From Neisseria canis (GTDB taxonomy: Bacteria > Pseudomonadota > Gammaproteobacteria > Burkholderiales > Neisseriaceae), in contig NZ_LR134313.1 of NCBI RefSeq assembly GCF_900636765.1, positions 2,108,001 to 2,172,000 of the forward strand: a stretch of 64,000 nucleotides of DNA. Direction: 5' to 3'. This document shows positions 15,292 through 27,028 of the stretch, piece by piece. Within the stretch, counting starts at the first letter, position 1. Each line of letters starts with the position of its first letter. Below the pieces are notes generated by a model. It did no database searches, was not told the DNA's origin, and saw only the letters and a list, made by a program, of their open reading frames with translations. A program made the translations under genes and the position numbers.

Positions 15292-17652
15292 TTAAGCCCT
15301 CAAAACAGCGCCTGTCGTTTCCGCTGCTTTAACCAATTCCGCCATAACAGGTTCCACCTCCGCATCGGTCAGCGTGGTATCGAAACCTTGCAGAATCACT
15401 TTCACCGCAATGCTCTTCATTCCTTCAGGCAGGCCTGTACCGCGATATACGTCAAACACGCTAATTTCCTGAATCAGCGGGTTGTTCACTGTTTGCAAAG
15501 CTCGGATTAAATCATCGTGGCAAACGCTTTCAGGCATCACAAAAGCCAAATCGCGCCGCACCGGCTGGAATTTGGAAACCGGCCGGTAAACCGCTTTTTC
15601 CGTATTGCTTACGGCGGCCATGTCCAATTCAAATAGCAACGCGGCTTGCGGCAAATCATATTTTTGCAGCCATTGCGGATGCAGCTCGCCCATAAATCCG
15701 ACGGTCTTGCCGTTAATCCGGATTTCTGCCGTTCTCCCCGGATGCAAAGCCGGATGCTCCGCTTTAATAAAATGTGCGTTTTTACCTGCCAAAAGGCTTT
15801 CCACATCTGCTTTGAGGTCATAAAAATCAACCGGTCTGTTTTTTTCCGCCCACTGCTCGGGCTTGGCCGAACCATACACCAAAGCCCCGATTCTTTCATT
15901 TTGCGAGAATCCGCCATCGGCAGTTTTATTGAAAACCCGGGCCACTTCAAATATGCGCACACGGTTTTGTTTGCGGTTCAGGTTGTTTTGAAGAATCTCA
16001 ACCAGCCCGCCGATCAAGGTGGAACGCATCACGCTAAATTGTGCAGCCAGTGGGTTTTGCAGGCGGATCGGGGCAGCATTAGCGGCAAAATCCGCTTCCC
16101 ATTGCTCGTTCACAAATGCATAACTCACCACTTCCTGATAACCGCGCGCAGCCATTTGACTGTAAATACCGAAACGTGATTTTTGCATTTCGGGCAAACA
16201 CAACATTTTCAGGCGGCCAGACGTGTAATCATCGGGAATATTTTCGTAACCATATACACGGCCGATTTCTTCAATCAAATCTGCTTCGATTTCGATATCA
16301 AAGCGGAAGCTTGGTGCGGCAACCTGGAAACCATCAGATGTTGCAACCGGATTCAGCCCCAAATGCCTCAAGATGGTTTCGATTTTTTCAGCAGGTATAT
16401 GAACGCCCAATATTTTCTCGACACGCGCCAAACGCAGACCGACGGTTTTTTGTGTAGGCAGCTCTCCCACCGCTTCCTGCATTTCTCCAACCTGCCCGCC
16501 GCAGATTTGCAGAACCAGTTCCGTAGCCCGCTCGACAGCATCGGCTTGCAATGTCCAATCCACACCTCTTTCAAAGCGGAAAGAAGAATCGGAACCGAAA
16601 CCGTACTGGCGGGATTTTCCGGCAATGATCTCCGGCTTAAACCAAGCCGATTCCAATACAATATTTTGCGTGTCATCAGAAACGGCTGTCGACGCTCCGC
16701 CCATCAGACCTGCCATGCTTAATGCACCCTTCTCATCGGCAATCACCAAAGTATTTTCAGACAGGCATACTGTTTTTTCATTCAAGCAAACCAACTCTTC
16801 GCCTTCTTTTGCCCTACGGACAATGATGCTGCCGCTCAATTTATCCGCATCAAAAATATGCATAGGCTGGCCTAGCTCCAGCATGACATAGTTGCCGATA
16901 TCGACTAAAGCGGAAATCGAACGGATACCGCTGCGCACCAAACGCTGTTTCATCCATTCAGGGCTTGCCGCCTTAGCGTTCACATTCTCAATAACACGGC
17001 TGATAAAGCGGCCGCAATCCGCAGGTGCCTCAATGCGCACAGGTTGCGTTTTTGTGCCGGTAATGTCGGCAGGCACAATATCCGGCACACGGTTTTGACA
17101 TTGCGTTAAAGCAGCCACTTCCCTAGCCAACCCTTTGATGTTTAAGCAGTCGGCGCGGTTAGGCGTAATTTTCAGCGTAAACACCGTATCATCCAAATCG
17201 AGATACTCGCGGATATTTTGCCCCACCGGCGCTTCGGCAGGCAGCACCAGCAAACCGCCCGCATCTTCAGACAGGCCTAATTCTTTTGCCGAACAGAGCA
17301 TGCCATTGGAAGTTTGCCCCCGCATTTTCGTGGGTTTGATTTTGAAGTTACCCGGCAATACGGCACCCGGTAAGGCACACGGCACTTTAATGCCTGCCTG
17401 AACATTCGGTGCGCCGCAAACAATTTGAATCAGTTCGCCCGTGCCCGCATCTACTTGGGTAACATTCAAACGGTCTGCATCGGGATGCTTTTCTACCGAT
17501 TTAACTTCTGCCACAACCACACCGGTAAAAGCGGGCGCCGCTGTATCGGCTTCTTCCACCTCAAGGCCGGACATAGTCAGCAGGTGGGCAAATTCATCGG
17601 CGGAAAGATTAGGGTCGGCTTGTGTTTTCAGCCATGAGTAGGAAAACTGCAT
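15292..17652 (-). CDS. pheT: Phenylalanine-tRNA ligase beta subunit
   Basis: 786-residue PheRS beta subunit. The N-terminal EMAP/OB-fold tRNA-binding domain (about 40-150, VVVAEVKSVEKHPDADRLNV) is followed by B3/B4 and B5 regions (FDIEIEADLIEEIGRVYGYENIP), the catalytic-like core and a C-terminal FDX-ACB anticodon domain (FQPVRRDLAFVMPE to the end). Length is typical. A DUS is translated in frame as CLSENTL. It follows pheS after about 140 bases that include DUS copies, so the two are probably cotranscribed. Confidence 0.96.
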   Translation of the reverse strand: MQFSYSWLKTQADPNLSADEFAHLLTMSGLEVEEADTAAPAFTGVVVAEVKSVEKHPDADRLNVTQVDAGTGELIQIVCGAPNVQAGIKVPCALPGAVLPGNFKIKPTKMRGQTSNGMLCSAKELGLSEDAGGLLVLPAEAPVGQNIREYLDLDDTVFTLKITPNRADCLNIKGLAREVAALTQCQNRVPDIVPADITGTKTQPVRIEAPADCGRFISRVIENVNAKAASPEWMKQRLVRSGIRSISALVDIGNYVMLELGQPMHIFDADKLSGSIIVRRAKEGEELVCLNEKTVCLSENTLVIADEKGALSMAGLMGGASTAVSDDTQNIVLESAWFKPEIIAGKSRQYGFGSDSSFRFERGVDWTLQADAVERATELVLQICGGQVGEMQEAVGELPTQKTVGLRLARVEKILGVHIPAEKIETILRHLGLNPVATSDGFQVAAPSFRFDIEIEADLIEEIGRVYGYENIPDDYTSGRLKMLCLPEMQKSRFGIYSQMAARGYQEVVSYAFVNEQWEADFAANAAPIRLQNPLAAQFSVMRSTLIGGLVEILQNNLNRKQNRVRIFEVARVFNKTADGGFSQNERIGALVYGSAKPEQWAEKNRPVDFYDLKADVESLLAGKNAHFIKAEHPALHPGRTAEIRINGKTVGFMGELHPQWLQKYDLPQAALLFELDMAAVSNTEKAVYRPVSKFQPVRRDLAFVMPESVCHDDLIRALQTVNNPLIQEISVFDVYRGTGLPEGMKSIAVKVILQGFDTTLTDAEVEPVMAELVKAAETTGAVLRA

Positions 17653-17792
17653 GTTTAATCTCGGTTTATTTCAGATATTTCGATTGATTTAACGTATCAG
17701 AAGTGTCGGCAAACTGAATTTTCAGACAGGCATTTTATCGGTTTAATCATTGACGCCCGTCTGAAAACAATCTACAGCCGGACAAAGGTACA

Positions 17793-18794
<1,002 letters not shown>

Positions 18795-18912
18795 TCAAAT
18801 GGGTAGTTAAAACTATATCGTTTTAATGGTGTTGGAATCACACCATCGATATTGATAACGGAAAGGCATAAATGCCTGTCTGAAAAATCAGGTATTGTAA
18901 CGCAAATATATT

Positions 18913-18942
18913 TTAAAAAACAGTAGCATGATGCTGTTTTTA
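18913..18942 (-). promoter_or_regulatory. Hairpin in the rplT-pheS gap
   Basis: AAAACAGTAGCATGATGCTG followed by TTTTTA: an imperfect hairpin with arms AACAG-AGCAT and ATGCT-GTT, flanked by A and T runs. It lies 30 bases downstream of a stronger terminator. It could be a second terminator or part of a pheST leader. Confidence 0.45.
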
Positions 18943-18956
18943 ACATTCAGTTCAAT

Positions 18957-18987
18957 TAAAAAAAGGAAACCTAAGTTTCCTTTTTTC
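18957..18987 (-). terminator. Terminator after rplT (possible pheST attenuator)
   Basis: Arms AAAAAAGGAAAC and GTTTCCTTTTTT form a strong hairpin with A and T runs on both sides, just past the rplT stop at 19008 and ahead of pheS. Confidence 0.75.
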
Positions 18988-19007
18988 TTGATAACCGGAT
19001 TCAGCTA

Positions 19008-19364
19008 TTATGCTAAAGCAGCTTTGGCTTTTTCTACCAGCTGTGCAAATGCTGCTTTATCAAACACTGCCAAATCAGCCAACACTTTACGGTCGATTTC
19101 AATAGCGGCACGTTTTAAGCCGTTCATGAATTTACTGTAAGACAAGCCGTTTTGACGGGCGCCTGCATTGATACGGACAATCCACAATTGACGGAATTGG
19201 CGTTTGCGTTGACGACGGTCACGGTAAGCGTATTGCCCAGCTTTCATTACCGCCTGTTTGGCAACACGATAAACATTTTTACGACGACCGCGGTAACCTT
19301 TGGCTAACGCTAATACTTTTTTATGACGGGCTCGTGCGGTTACACCGCGTTTTACGCGTGGCAT
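19008..19364 (-). CDS. rplT: 50S ribosomal protein L20
   Basis: 118-residue L20, a primary 23S rRNA-binding protein needed early in 50S assembly. It starts [28 protein letters not shown], has the [18 protein letters not shown] segment and ends in KAKAALA. Size and order (infC-rpmI-rplT) are universal. In other bacteria L20 represses its own operon; I did not identify its mRNA site here. Confidence 0.97.
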   Translation of the reverse strand: MPRVKRGVTARARHKKVLALAKGYRGRRKNVYRVAKQAVMKAGQYAYRDRRQRKRQFRQLWIVRINAGARQNGLSYSKFMNGLKRAAIEIDRKVLADLAVFDKAAFAQLVEKAKAALA

Positions 19365-19376
19365 ATCTCAAACTCC

Positions 19377-19574
19377 TTAAGCGTACGGTAACATTTTAGA
19401 AACAGAAGCCAAATCACGGTCGTTCACCATAGCGGTGCCGCGCAATTGACGTTTGTTTTTAGTGGTTTTCTTAGTCAGAATGTGGCGTTTGAACGCATGC
19501 GCGCGTTTCACGCCGCCGTTACCCAGTACTTTAAAGCGTTTTTTCGCGCTCGACTTGGTTTTCATTTTAGGCAT
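19377..19574 (-). CDS. rpmI: 50S ribosomal protein L35
   Basis: 65-residue basic protein beginning [28 protein letters not shown]. The ATG at 19574 matches the family start; an upstream in-frame start would add six unconserved residues. It lies 12 bases before rplT. Confidence 0.96.
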   Translation of the reverse strand: MPKMKTKSSAKKRFKVLGNGGVKRAHAFKRHILTKKTTKNKRQLRGTAMVNDRDLASVSKMLPYA

Positions 19575-19719
19575 GGGAATACTCCATATCATTTATTAGA
19601 TAAGATATAAGGGGATTTTAAATTTGCTTCAAAATACTTGAAACCCCTATACCACGGTTTTCGCCGCTGAGTAATATTGCTTCAACGCGGCAAATTAAAG
19701 CAAGCTTTGAATTATAGCC

Positions 19720-20238
19720 TTATTTCTTTTTCGGCGCAATCATCATAACCATTTGACGGCCTTCCATTTTCGGAAACTGCTCGATAGCGCCCACTTCAGC
19801 CAAATCTTCCTTAACCCGTTCAAGCAATTGCGCACCAAATTCTTGGTGGGCCATTTCACGGCCTCGGAAACGCAAAGTCACTTTCACTTTATCGCCATCT
19901 GCCAAAAAGCGGTTGATATTGCGCATTTTGATTTGGTAATCGCCTTCATCGGTGCCCGGACGGAATTTGATCTCTTTGATCTGCACCTGTTTTTGCTTTT
20001 TCTTGGCTTCATCACGTTTTTTTGATTGCTCGTATTTGTATTTGCCAAAATCCATGAGCTTGCATACAGGGGGTTTGGCAGTTGGGGAAATTTCAACCAA
20101 ATCCACATCCTGCTCTTCCGACATGGCCAAAGCATCACGTAATGAAACAATACCAAGCTGTTCGCCTGAACCACTGATTAAACGCACTTCTTTTGCGGTG
20201 ATTTCACCGTTGATTCGTGCTTCGCGTTCTTGTGCGAT
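19720..20238 (-). CDS. infC: Translation initiation factor IF-3, rare AUC start
   Basis: 172-residue IF-3, which binds the 30S subunit and discriminates against wrong start codons and initiator tRNA. The N domain is [22 protein letters not shown] (about 2-23), followed by the lysine-rich linker ([17 protein letters not shown]) and the C domain ([16 protein letters not shown] to [13 protein letters not shown]). No ATG, GTG or TTG sits at the proper place. AAGGAG is seven bases before an ATC codon at 20236-20238, so translation probably starts at AUC. AUU in E. coli infC has the same role and gives autoregulation by IF-3 itself. The longer frame to 20286 is not likely. Confidence 0.93.
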   Translation of the reverse strand: MAQEREARINGEITAKEVRLISGSGEQLGIVSLRDALAMSEEQDVDLVEISPTAKPPVCKLMDFGKYKYEQSKKRDEAKKKQKQVQIKEIKFRPGTDEGDYQIKMRNINRFLADGDKVKVTLRFRGREMAHQEFGAQLLERVKEDLAEVGAIEQFPKMEGRQMVMMIAPKKK

Positions 20239-20249
20239 GACTATACTCC
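20229..20249 (-). promoter_or_regulatory. infC ribosome-binding site and AUC start
   Basis: AAGGAG lies seven bases upstream of ATC, the first codon of IF-3. The in-frame ATA three codons nearer is too close to the Shine-Dalgarno. A rare start of this kind is the known basis of IF-3 autoregulation. Confidence 0.75.
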
Positions 20250-20361
20250 TTATAAAAATTACTAGGTTAACAGGGCTTCTATCCATACAGCCCTAAACTT
20301 TATTTAGGTTTAATATTACAAGCCCGGTTTCAAACAGCCTGTAAATTCCACCTTAACTTGC

Positions 20362-20397
20362 AAATGCCTGTCTGAAACTTTTTTCAGACAGGCATTT
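20362..20397. terminator. DUS-hairpin terminator between thrS and infC
   Basis: AAATGCCTGTCTGAAA and its complement around a short T-rich loop. It lies downstream of thrS on the minus strand, so infC probably has its own promoter in the 120-base gap. Confidence 0.8.
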
Positions 20398-20420
20398 CAT
20401 CCTGTCAACTTGAATCAGGA

Positions 20421-22325
20421 TTAAAACTCCGCTTTCAATTCTTCATTCAAACGGTTGATAAATTCATCTACGGAAAGGCTGCCCAAGTCTTCCGCTTTAC
20501 GACGCACGGCAACATGACCGTTTTCTTTTTCTTTATCACCTACAACAATTTGGTAGGGGTAACGGTATTGGCTGTTATCACGGATCTTGTAACCGATTTT
20601 TTCATTACGCAAATCCAATTCGGCACGGAAACCCGCTGCGTGTAATTTTTTCACCACTTCCCGGCAGTAATCTGCCTGTTTTTCAGTGATATTCATCACA
20701 ACCATCTGCACCGGTGCGAGCCATAAAGGGAAAGAACCTGCGTGGTTTTCAATCAAAATCCCGATAAAGCGCTCCATAGAGCCAAGAATAGCACGGTGCA
20801 ACATTACAGGGCGGGCACGGCCGTTATCTTCAGTTACATATTCGGCGCCCAAACGCTCAGGCAGCACGAAATCCAGCTGAATGGTACCACATTGCCATGA
20901 GCGGCCAATAGCGTCTTTAATATGATATTCAACCTTAGGGCCGTAGAAAGCACCTTCACCGGGCAATTCTTCCCATTCAATACCGCAGGCGGTTAATGCT
21001 TCGCGCAAACCTTGCTCGGCTTTATCCCAAGTTTCATCGGAACCGGCTCTTTTTTCAGGGCGCAAAGAAAGTTTTACGCTTACATTATCAAAGCCGAATT
21101 GCTTGTACACTTTCATTACCAACTCGTTAAACGCTTTGGCTTCCTGTGTTATTTGTTCTTCAGTACAAAAAATATGCGCATCATCCTGCACAAAGCCGCG
21201 CACACGCATCAAACCGTGTAAAGCGCCGGAAGGCTCGTTTCGGTGACAGGAACCAAACTCTGCCAGCCGCATGGGCAAATCGCGGTATGAACGCAAAGTA
21301 TGGTTGAAGATTTGAACGTGACCGGGACAATTCATCGGTTTAACGGCGTAAGTGCGTTTTTCCGATTCGGTTACAAACATATTTTCCTGATAATTTTCCC
21401 AGTGGCCGGATTTTTCCCAAAAGGTTTTATCCATCATCAATGGGGTTTTGATTTCTTGGTAACCTGCGGCCTCAAGCTCTTTGCGCATATGTTGCTCGAT
21501 GACCTGCCACAAAGTCCAACCCCGCGGATGCCAAAACACCATACCGGGCGCTTCATCTTGCAGATGGAACAAATCAAGCTGCTTGCCGAGTTTCCGGTGA
21601 TCGCGCTTTTCAGCCTCTTCCATGCGCGTAATATAGGCTTTGAGGTCTTCTTTTGTGGCCCAAGCCGTGCCGTAAATGCGTTGAAGCATTTCATTGTTAC
21701 TGTCGCCGCGCCAATAAGCGCCGGCAAGTTTGGTTAATTTGAAATGCTTCAAGAATCTTGTGTTCGGCACATGCGGGCCGCGGCACATATCTACATATTC
21801 TTGATGATGATACAAGCCCATTGCCTGCACTTCAGGCATATCTTCAATCAAACGCAGCTTGTATTCTTCGCCGCGATCTTGGAAAGTTTTTACCGTTTCG
21901 TCGCGCGGGGTCATCACTTTGATTACATCGTAATCCTGCGCTATCAATTCCTTCATACGCGCTTCGATGGCGGCAACATCTTCAGGCGTAAACGGTTTTT
22001 CCGTAGCAATATCGTAATAAAAGCCCTCTTCGATAACCGGGCCGATTACCATTTTTGCGTCTGGATAAAGCTGTTTCACTGCATGGCCGACCAAGTGTGC
22101 GCAAGAGTGGCGGATGATTTCCACGCCTTCGGAATCTTTCGGAGTGATGATTTGCACGCTGGCATCTTGGTTAATCGGATCGCACGCATCAACCAACACC
22201 CCGTTTACCTTGCCCGCAACCGTGGCTTTAGCCAAACCTGAGCCTATGGACGCAGCAATCTGCGCCACTGTTACAGGGGCTTCATATTGGCGGACTGAGC
22301 CGTCGGGCAAGGTTATGTTCAACAT
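20421..22325 (-). CDS. thrS: Threonine-tRNA ligase
   Basis: 634-residue ThrRS. The N-terminal TGS domain ([15 protein letters not shown]) is followed by the editing domain with [18 protein letters not shown] and [13 protein letters not shown]. The class II core carries [10 protein letters not shown] (zinc Cys), [26 protein letters not shown] (motif 2) and [19 protein letters not shown] (motif 3). The HGTP anticodon domain forms the end. Length is normal. It precedes infC as in E. coli, though a DUS terminator separates them here. Confidence 0.97.
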   Translation of the reverse strand: MLNITLPDGSVRQYEAPVTVAQIAASIGSGLAKATVAGKVNGVLVDACDPINQDASVQIITPKDSEGVEIIRHSCAHLVGHAVKQLYPDAKMVIGPVIEEGFYYDIATEKPFTPEDVAAIEARMKELIAQDYDVIKVMTPRDETVKTFQDRGEEYKLRLIEDMPEVQAMGLYHHQEYVDMCRGPHVPNTRFLKHFKLTKLAGAYWRGDSNNEMLQRIYGTAWATKEDLKAYITRMEEAEKRDHRKLGKQLDLFHLQDEAPGMVFWHPRGWTLWQVIEQHMRKELEAAGYQEIKTPLMMDKTFWEKSGHWENYQENMFVTESEKRTYAVKPMNCPGHVQIFNHTLRSYRDLPMRLAEFGSCHRNEPSGALHGLMRVRGFVQDDAHIFCTEEQITQEAKAFNELVMKVYKQFGFDNVSVKLSLRPEKRAGSDETWDKAEQGLREALTACGIEWEELPGEGAFYGPKVEYHIKDAIGRSWQCGTIQLDFVLPERLGAEYVTEDNGRARPVMLHRAILGSMERFIGILIENHAGSFPLWLAPVQMVVMNITEKQADYCREVVKKLHAAGFRAELDLRNEKIGYKIRDNSQYRYPYQIVVGDKEKENGHVAVRRKAEDLGSLSVDEFINRLNEELKAEF

Positions 22326-22600
22326 TAAAAATACTCCGAAAACCTACAAAACAACGGCCAAGCGAATATGGCCGTTTTAAAATAATCAACCGTTCGACAG
22401 TTGTAATCCGGGCTTCGGCATCTAACACTCGCCCCGAACCCATACACCTGCATAAATAAAGTGTTAAATTTTAGCCGATAGCAACATTGATTGGCAAGCA
22501 GGCATATCATAATTTTTGCTGTCTGCACAAGATGTTTAGCCCTTTCAGACAGGCATTTCAGGTTTTCGGCTATAATCCGCAGCAAATTAATCCTATCTAA

Positions 22601-23722
<1,122 letters not shown>

Positions 23723-23741
23723 TTCAAGTGCATATAAACCC

Positions 23742-23777
23742 AAATGCCTGTCTGAAAACTTTTTCAGACAGGCATTT
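23742..23777 (+). terminator. DUS-hairpin terminator after tgt
   Basis: Inverted uptake sequences AAATGCCTGTCTGAAAA with their complement, 20 bases past the tgt stop. Confidence 0.82.
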
Positions 23778-23810
23778 GCACACTGATTCCGCTCTTTTAC
23801 TATAGTTAAT

Positions 23811-23895
23811 CCACTTAAGTTTAATAACGATACCGTCATACTCGGGCTTGCCCCGAATATGACAAGCGTACTATTTTTTAAGTTGTTTCACTATA
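23811..23895. repeat. MITE-like repeat, copy A (TATAGTTAATC ends)
   Basis: 85-bp element with imperfect terminal repeats (TATAGTTAATCCACTTAA at the left, complement of TATAGTGAAACAACTTAA at the right). An internal palindrome is built on GTCATACTCGGGC and CCCGAATATGAC. Related copies lie at 24930-25036 and 26879-27007. Confidence 0.65.
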
Positions 23896-23899
23896 AATC

Positions 23900-24181
23900 T
23901 CAAACACCACCCTTCAGCCCGCTCAAATAATCCCGCACTTTTCCTTCATCCAAATGCCAATGGCAAAGCTCTTTATCTTCATGCAACAAAACCGGCACCA
24001 GCTCATTATATTCCGCTTCCAGCGCCTCATCTTCATCCACATCCACCACCGCCAGCTCAAAGCCGAATTCCTCTTGCAGCGGTTTCAGTTCATCCCGCAT
24101 TTTGTGGCACAAACTGCAATATTCACGAAACATCAAAGTCAGCTTCACTTCATCATCCCCATTTTTCAGACAGGCATCCAT
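23900..24181 (-). CDS. Glutaredoxin-like (DUF836) thiol protein
   Basis: Up to 93 residues, with a thioredoxin-fold pattern: beta strand LTLMFREYCSLCHKMRDELKPLQ, with redox pair CSLC, then ELAVVDVDED, a conserved VPVLL cis-Pro region, and a C-terminal helix. This matches small DUF836/glutaredoxin-like proteins of the cytoplasm. The ATG at 24181 directly follows the upstream stop, but its first 11 codons read a DUS. A GTG at 24148, with GGGGA eight bases upstream, is a good alternative start. The gene is cotranscribed with the YgjP-type peptidase in front. A redox role is inferred. Confidence 0.72.
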   Translation of the reverse strand: MDACLKNGDDEVKLTLMFREYCSLCHKMRDELKPLQEEFGFELAVVDVDEDEALEAEYNELVPVLLHEDKELCHWHLDEGKVRDYLSGLKGGV

Positions 24182-24868
24182 TCAGCCCAACACAAACAAT
24201 TCATTACCATGCCGCTTCAGCCAATTTTTCGCTTCGGCCGTGTGCGGCGTAAACCGGTCAACCAGCGCCCAAAAATCACGGCCGTGGTTTAAATGGCGCA
24301 AATGGCAAAGCTCGTGTATGCACACATAATCCGCCACAAAATCCGGCGCACCGATCAAACGCCAGTTTAAACGAATGCCCGTGCGCACCCGGCACACGCC
24401 CCAAAACGTTTTGGCATTCGATAAATCCGCCGCCACCGGCTGCAATCCCGTTTGCGCCGCATGGCGCATCAAACGCGGCAGCAGCATTTCCGCCGCATGC
24501 GCGCGCAAATAACGCGCCAAATGCCTTTGCTGAGCCCCCCAATCACCGCACGGCACATGCACAACACCCTGCCCCAAAGCCACAAAAGCCGCACCGTGCT
24601 CAAGCAGCTCATGCCTCACGCCCCGATACCAAACAAATTCCGGCCGCCCCGCTCCCTGCCCGGTATCCGCCTTTTGCAACAAATCCAACACAACACGCTC
24701 GTTTTCAGACAGCCATTCAAGCAAGCTGCGCTCGCTCAAAAACGGCGGCACATTCACACTGATTTCATCCGCCGACACCGGCCGCATAATAATGTTTTTC
24801 TTCGCACTGCGCCGAAGCTGCAAAGCAATGCTTTGTCCATTGTTTAAAATATGTTTTTTACGAATCAT
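24182..24868 (-). CDS. YgjP-type M48-like zinc metallopeptidase
   Basis: 228-residue YgjP/DUF45 family protein. The C-terminal half has the zinc motif HELCHLRHLNHGRDFW, with HExxH replaced by HELCH, the normal family form, and a third His in HLNHG. The N-terminal half has the family NIIMRPVSADEISVNVPP-like strand region. There is no signal peptide, so it is cytoplasmic. The ATG at 24868 gives MIRKKHIL. A TTG 13 codons earlier is possible, and no strong ribosome-binding site decides between them. In E. coli the family is called UTP pyrophosphatase or a SprT-like peptidase; the activity is unsettled. Confidence 0.78.
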   Translation of the reverse strand: MIRKKHILNNGQSIALQLRRSAKKNIIMRPVSADEISVNVPPFLSERSLLEWLSENERVVLDLLQKADTGQGAGRPEFVWYRGVRHELLEHGAAFVALGQGVVHVPCGDWGAQQRHLARYLRAHAAEMLLPRLMRHAAQTGLQPVAADLSNAKTFWGVCRVRTGIRLNWRLIGAPDFVADYVCIHELCHLRHLNHGRDFWALVDRFTPHTAEAKNWLKRHGNELFVLG

Positions 24869-24929
24869 CCCAATATGGCCGTGAAAATCAAAATCCCGCG
24901 GAAACAAGCAAAAAGCACCATATCCTTCT

Positions 24930-25036
24930 GATAGTTAATCCGCTTACATAAAACGGTACCGTCATACTCCGGCCAAGCCCGGGCATGACGAGCGCACTAT
25001 TTTTAAAACACACCATTTTTAAGTTGGCCCACTATA
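24930..25036. repeat. MITE-like repeat, copy B
   Basis: 107-bp copy of the TATAGTTAATC-ended family, with the internal segment GTCATACTCCGGCCAAGCCC and GGGCATGACGAGCG, ending in CACTATA. The remaining gap to rhlE (25037-25348) has a single DUS at about 25042 and a Kingella-type DUS complement at about 25295. No gene is supported there. Confidence 0.62.
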
Positions 25037-25348
25037 TATGCCAATGCCTGTCTGAAACAGAAAGTGCTTGACGCACAAGCATAAAGCCACTAACATGCGC
25101 ACTCATTTTTTATTTGAAGCCATCGTCTTCAGCCAACTTAAAAATGCCTATCCTCGGATAAGGCTTTTCTTTTTGGTTTTGCACATTCCACACGCAAAAC
25201 CAACCGATTGCAGGTTGTCGCCGATGTTAACACAAGCCCCCGAGCTTGCGACAACCTTTAAAAGCTATATTCCGTATTTCTTTTTTCCCCTGCTTCAGGC
25301 TGCCTGCGCTTCTCAGGCAGAAGGTGTTGTTGATGTTTTAGGAACACC

Positions 25349-26674
25349 ATGTCTATCAAATTCAGCGATTTACTGCACGACAAAAATATCCTTTCCGCCC
25401 TCAAAACCGAAGGCTACGAAACCCCTACCCCCATTCAAGCGCAAGCCCTACCCGCCGCATTGGAAGGCCGCGACATCATGGCCGGCGCACAAACCGGCTC
25501 AGGCAAAACCGCCGCATTCCTGCTGCCCACCCTCCAGCGCCTGACCAAACGCAGCGAAAAACCCGGCAAAGGCCCGCGCGCGCTGGTGCTCGCCCCCACC
25601 CGCGAACTGGCCGCCCAAGTTGAAAAAAATGCGCAAGCCTACGCCAAAAACATGAAATGGTTCCGCACCGTAACCATCGTCGGCGGCTCATCATTCGGCC
25701 AACAAATCCGCGCATTGAGCAAACCCGTAGATTTGGTGGTGGCCACACCCGGCCGCCTGATGGATTTAATGGAGAGCGGCAAAGTCGATTTCGACCGCCT
25801 CGAAGTATTGATTCTCGACGAAGCCGACCGCATGCTCGATATGGGCTTTATCGACGACATCGAAACCATCGTCGCCGCCACACCCGAAAGCCGCCAAACC
25901 CTGCTTTTCTCCGCCACTTGGGATGGCGCCGTAGGCAAACTCGCACGCAAACTCACCAAAAATCCCGAAGTAATCGAAATCGAACGCGTTGACGACCAAG
26001 GCAAAATCGAAGAGCAGCTTTTATACTGCGACGACAAACGCCACAAAGACCGCCTGCTCGACTACATCCTGCGCGACGCCAATATCGACCAATGCGTGAT
26101 TTTCACCTCAACCAAAGCCATGACCGAAGTCTTGGCCGACGAATTATACGACAAAGGCTTTGCCGCCAACTGCCTGCACGGCGACATGCCGCAAGGCTGG
26201 CGCAACCGCACACTGATGGATTTGCGCAAAGGCCGCTGCAAAATCCTCGTTGCCACCGACGTAGCCGCCCGCGGCATCGACGTGCCCACCATCACCCACG
26301 TGATCAACTACGACCTGCCCAAACAAGCCGAAGATTACGTCCACCGCATCGGCCGCACCGGCCGCGCAGGCCGCACCGGCTTGGCGATTACCTTTGCCGA
26401 AGTAAACGAATATGTGAAAGTGCACAAAATCGAAAAATACATCGGCCGCAAGCTGCCCGAAATGACCATCGAAGGCATGGAACCCACCCGCAAACGCAGC
26501 AAACCCGCGGGCAAAAGCAAAGGCGGCTGGGGCGACAAACGCGGCGGCGACAAAAAATGGGGCGCACGCAAAGACAGCCCGCGCAAAGACGGAGCACGCA
26601 AAGACAGCGGCTTTAAAAAAGCCAAAAAATCCGGCGGCGGCAGCTTCAAAAAGCAGGATAAAAAAAGAAGCTGA
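25349..26674 (+). CDS. rhlE: ATP-dependent DEAD-box RNA helicase RhlE
   Basis: 441-residue DEAD-box helicase. The Q motif precedes PTPIQAQALPAALEGRD. Motif I is AQTGSGKTAAF, Ia PTRELAAQV, II LDEADRMLDMGF, III FSATW, V VATDVAARGIDVP and VI YVHRIGRTGRAG. The tail after residue about 375 is basic and low complexity (KRGGDKKWGARKDSPRKDG), typical of RhlE, and helps RNA binding. It acts on structured RNA, probably in ribosome assembly and RNA decay. The start at 25349 is preceded by AGGAACACC. A DUS hairpin (26693-26728) follows. Confidence 0.94.
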   Translation: MSIKFSDLLHDKNILSALKTEGYETPTPIQAQALPAALEGRDIMAGAQTGSGKTAAFLLPTLQRLTKRSEKPGKGPRALVLAPTRELAAQVEKNAQAYAKNMKWFRTVTIVGGSSFGQQIRALSKPVDLVVATPGRLMDLMESGKVDFDRLEVLILDEADRMLDMGFIDDIETIVAATPESRQTLLFSATWDGAVGKLARKLTKNPEVIEIERVDDQGKIEEQLLYCDDKRHKDRLLDYILRDANIDQCVIFTSTKAMTEVLADELYDKGFAANCLHGDMPQGWRNRTLMDLRKGRCKILVATDVAARGIDVPTITHVINYDLPKQAEDYVHRIGRTGRAGRTGLAITFAEVNEYVKVHKIEKYIGRKLPEMTIEGMEPTRKRSKPAGKSKGGWGDKRGGDKKWGARKDSPRKDGARKDSGFKKAKKSGGGSFKKQDKKRS

Positions 26675-26692
26675 TCCGACTTGAATCAAGCA

Positions 26693-26728
26693 CAATGCCT
26701 GTCTGAAACGATTTTCAGACAGGCATTA
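26693..26728 (+). terminator. DUS-hairpin terminator after rhlE
   Basis: CAATGCCTGTCTGAAA pairs with the complement downstream of the rhlE stop, around a short loop. Confidence 0.8.
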
Positions 26729-26749
26729 ATGATTCCGAAACCCAAACCG

Positions 26750-26853
26750 CAGTCGGATACTTACATCCGACAAAATTTTGGCTGCTCCGTGATTGCAAAA
26801 TATATCCGTGGGATGCGATACATCGGATTCAAAAATCCGACCTATCTGACTGC
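26750..26853. repeat. Composite palindromic repeat GTCGGAT...ATCCGAC, copy 1
   Basis: Two short palindromes (GTCGGATACTTACATCCGAC and TCGGATTCAAAAATCCGACC) about 80 bases apart, in opposed order, so the whole block is also roughly self-complementary. Further copies are at 27146-27244 and 28109-28197. Confidence 0.65.
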
Positions 26854-26878
26854 TTTTTCAGACAGGCATATAGCCAAT

Positions 26879-27007
26879 CCGTTTACATAATAACGATACC
26901 GTCATACTCGGGCTAGACCCGAGTATCTCCTAAAGTTACTGAAACTCAAGATACTCTGGTCAAGCCCGAGTATGACGACCGTGCTATTTTTAAGTTGATT
27001 AACTATA
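26879..27007. repeat. MITE-like repeat, copy C
   Basis: 129-bp copy starting TATAGCCAATCCGTTTACA and ending TTAAGTTGATTAACTATA. The core is longer than in copies A and B because the CCCGAGTAT/ATACTCGGG palindrome occurs twice. Confidence 0.6.
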
Positions 27008-27028
27008 GGAATAGCAATTACACATGCA

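Noticed and set aside
25068..25544. 158-codon frame upstream of and overlapping rhlE
   Set aside because: It lies in a different frame over the well-supported rhlE start, contains a terminator-like and repeat-rich region, and shows no conserved motif.
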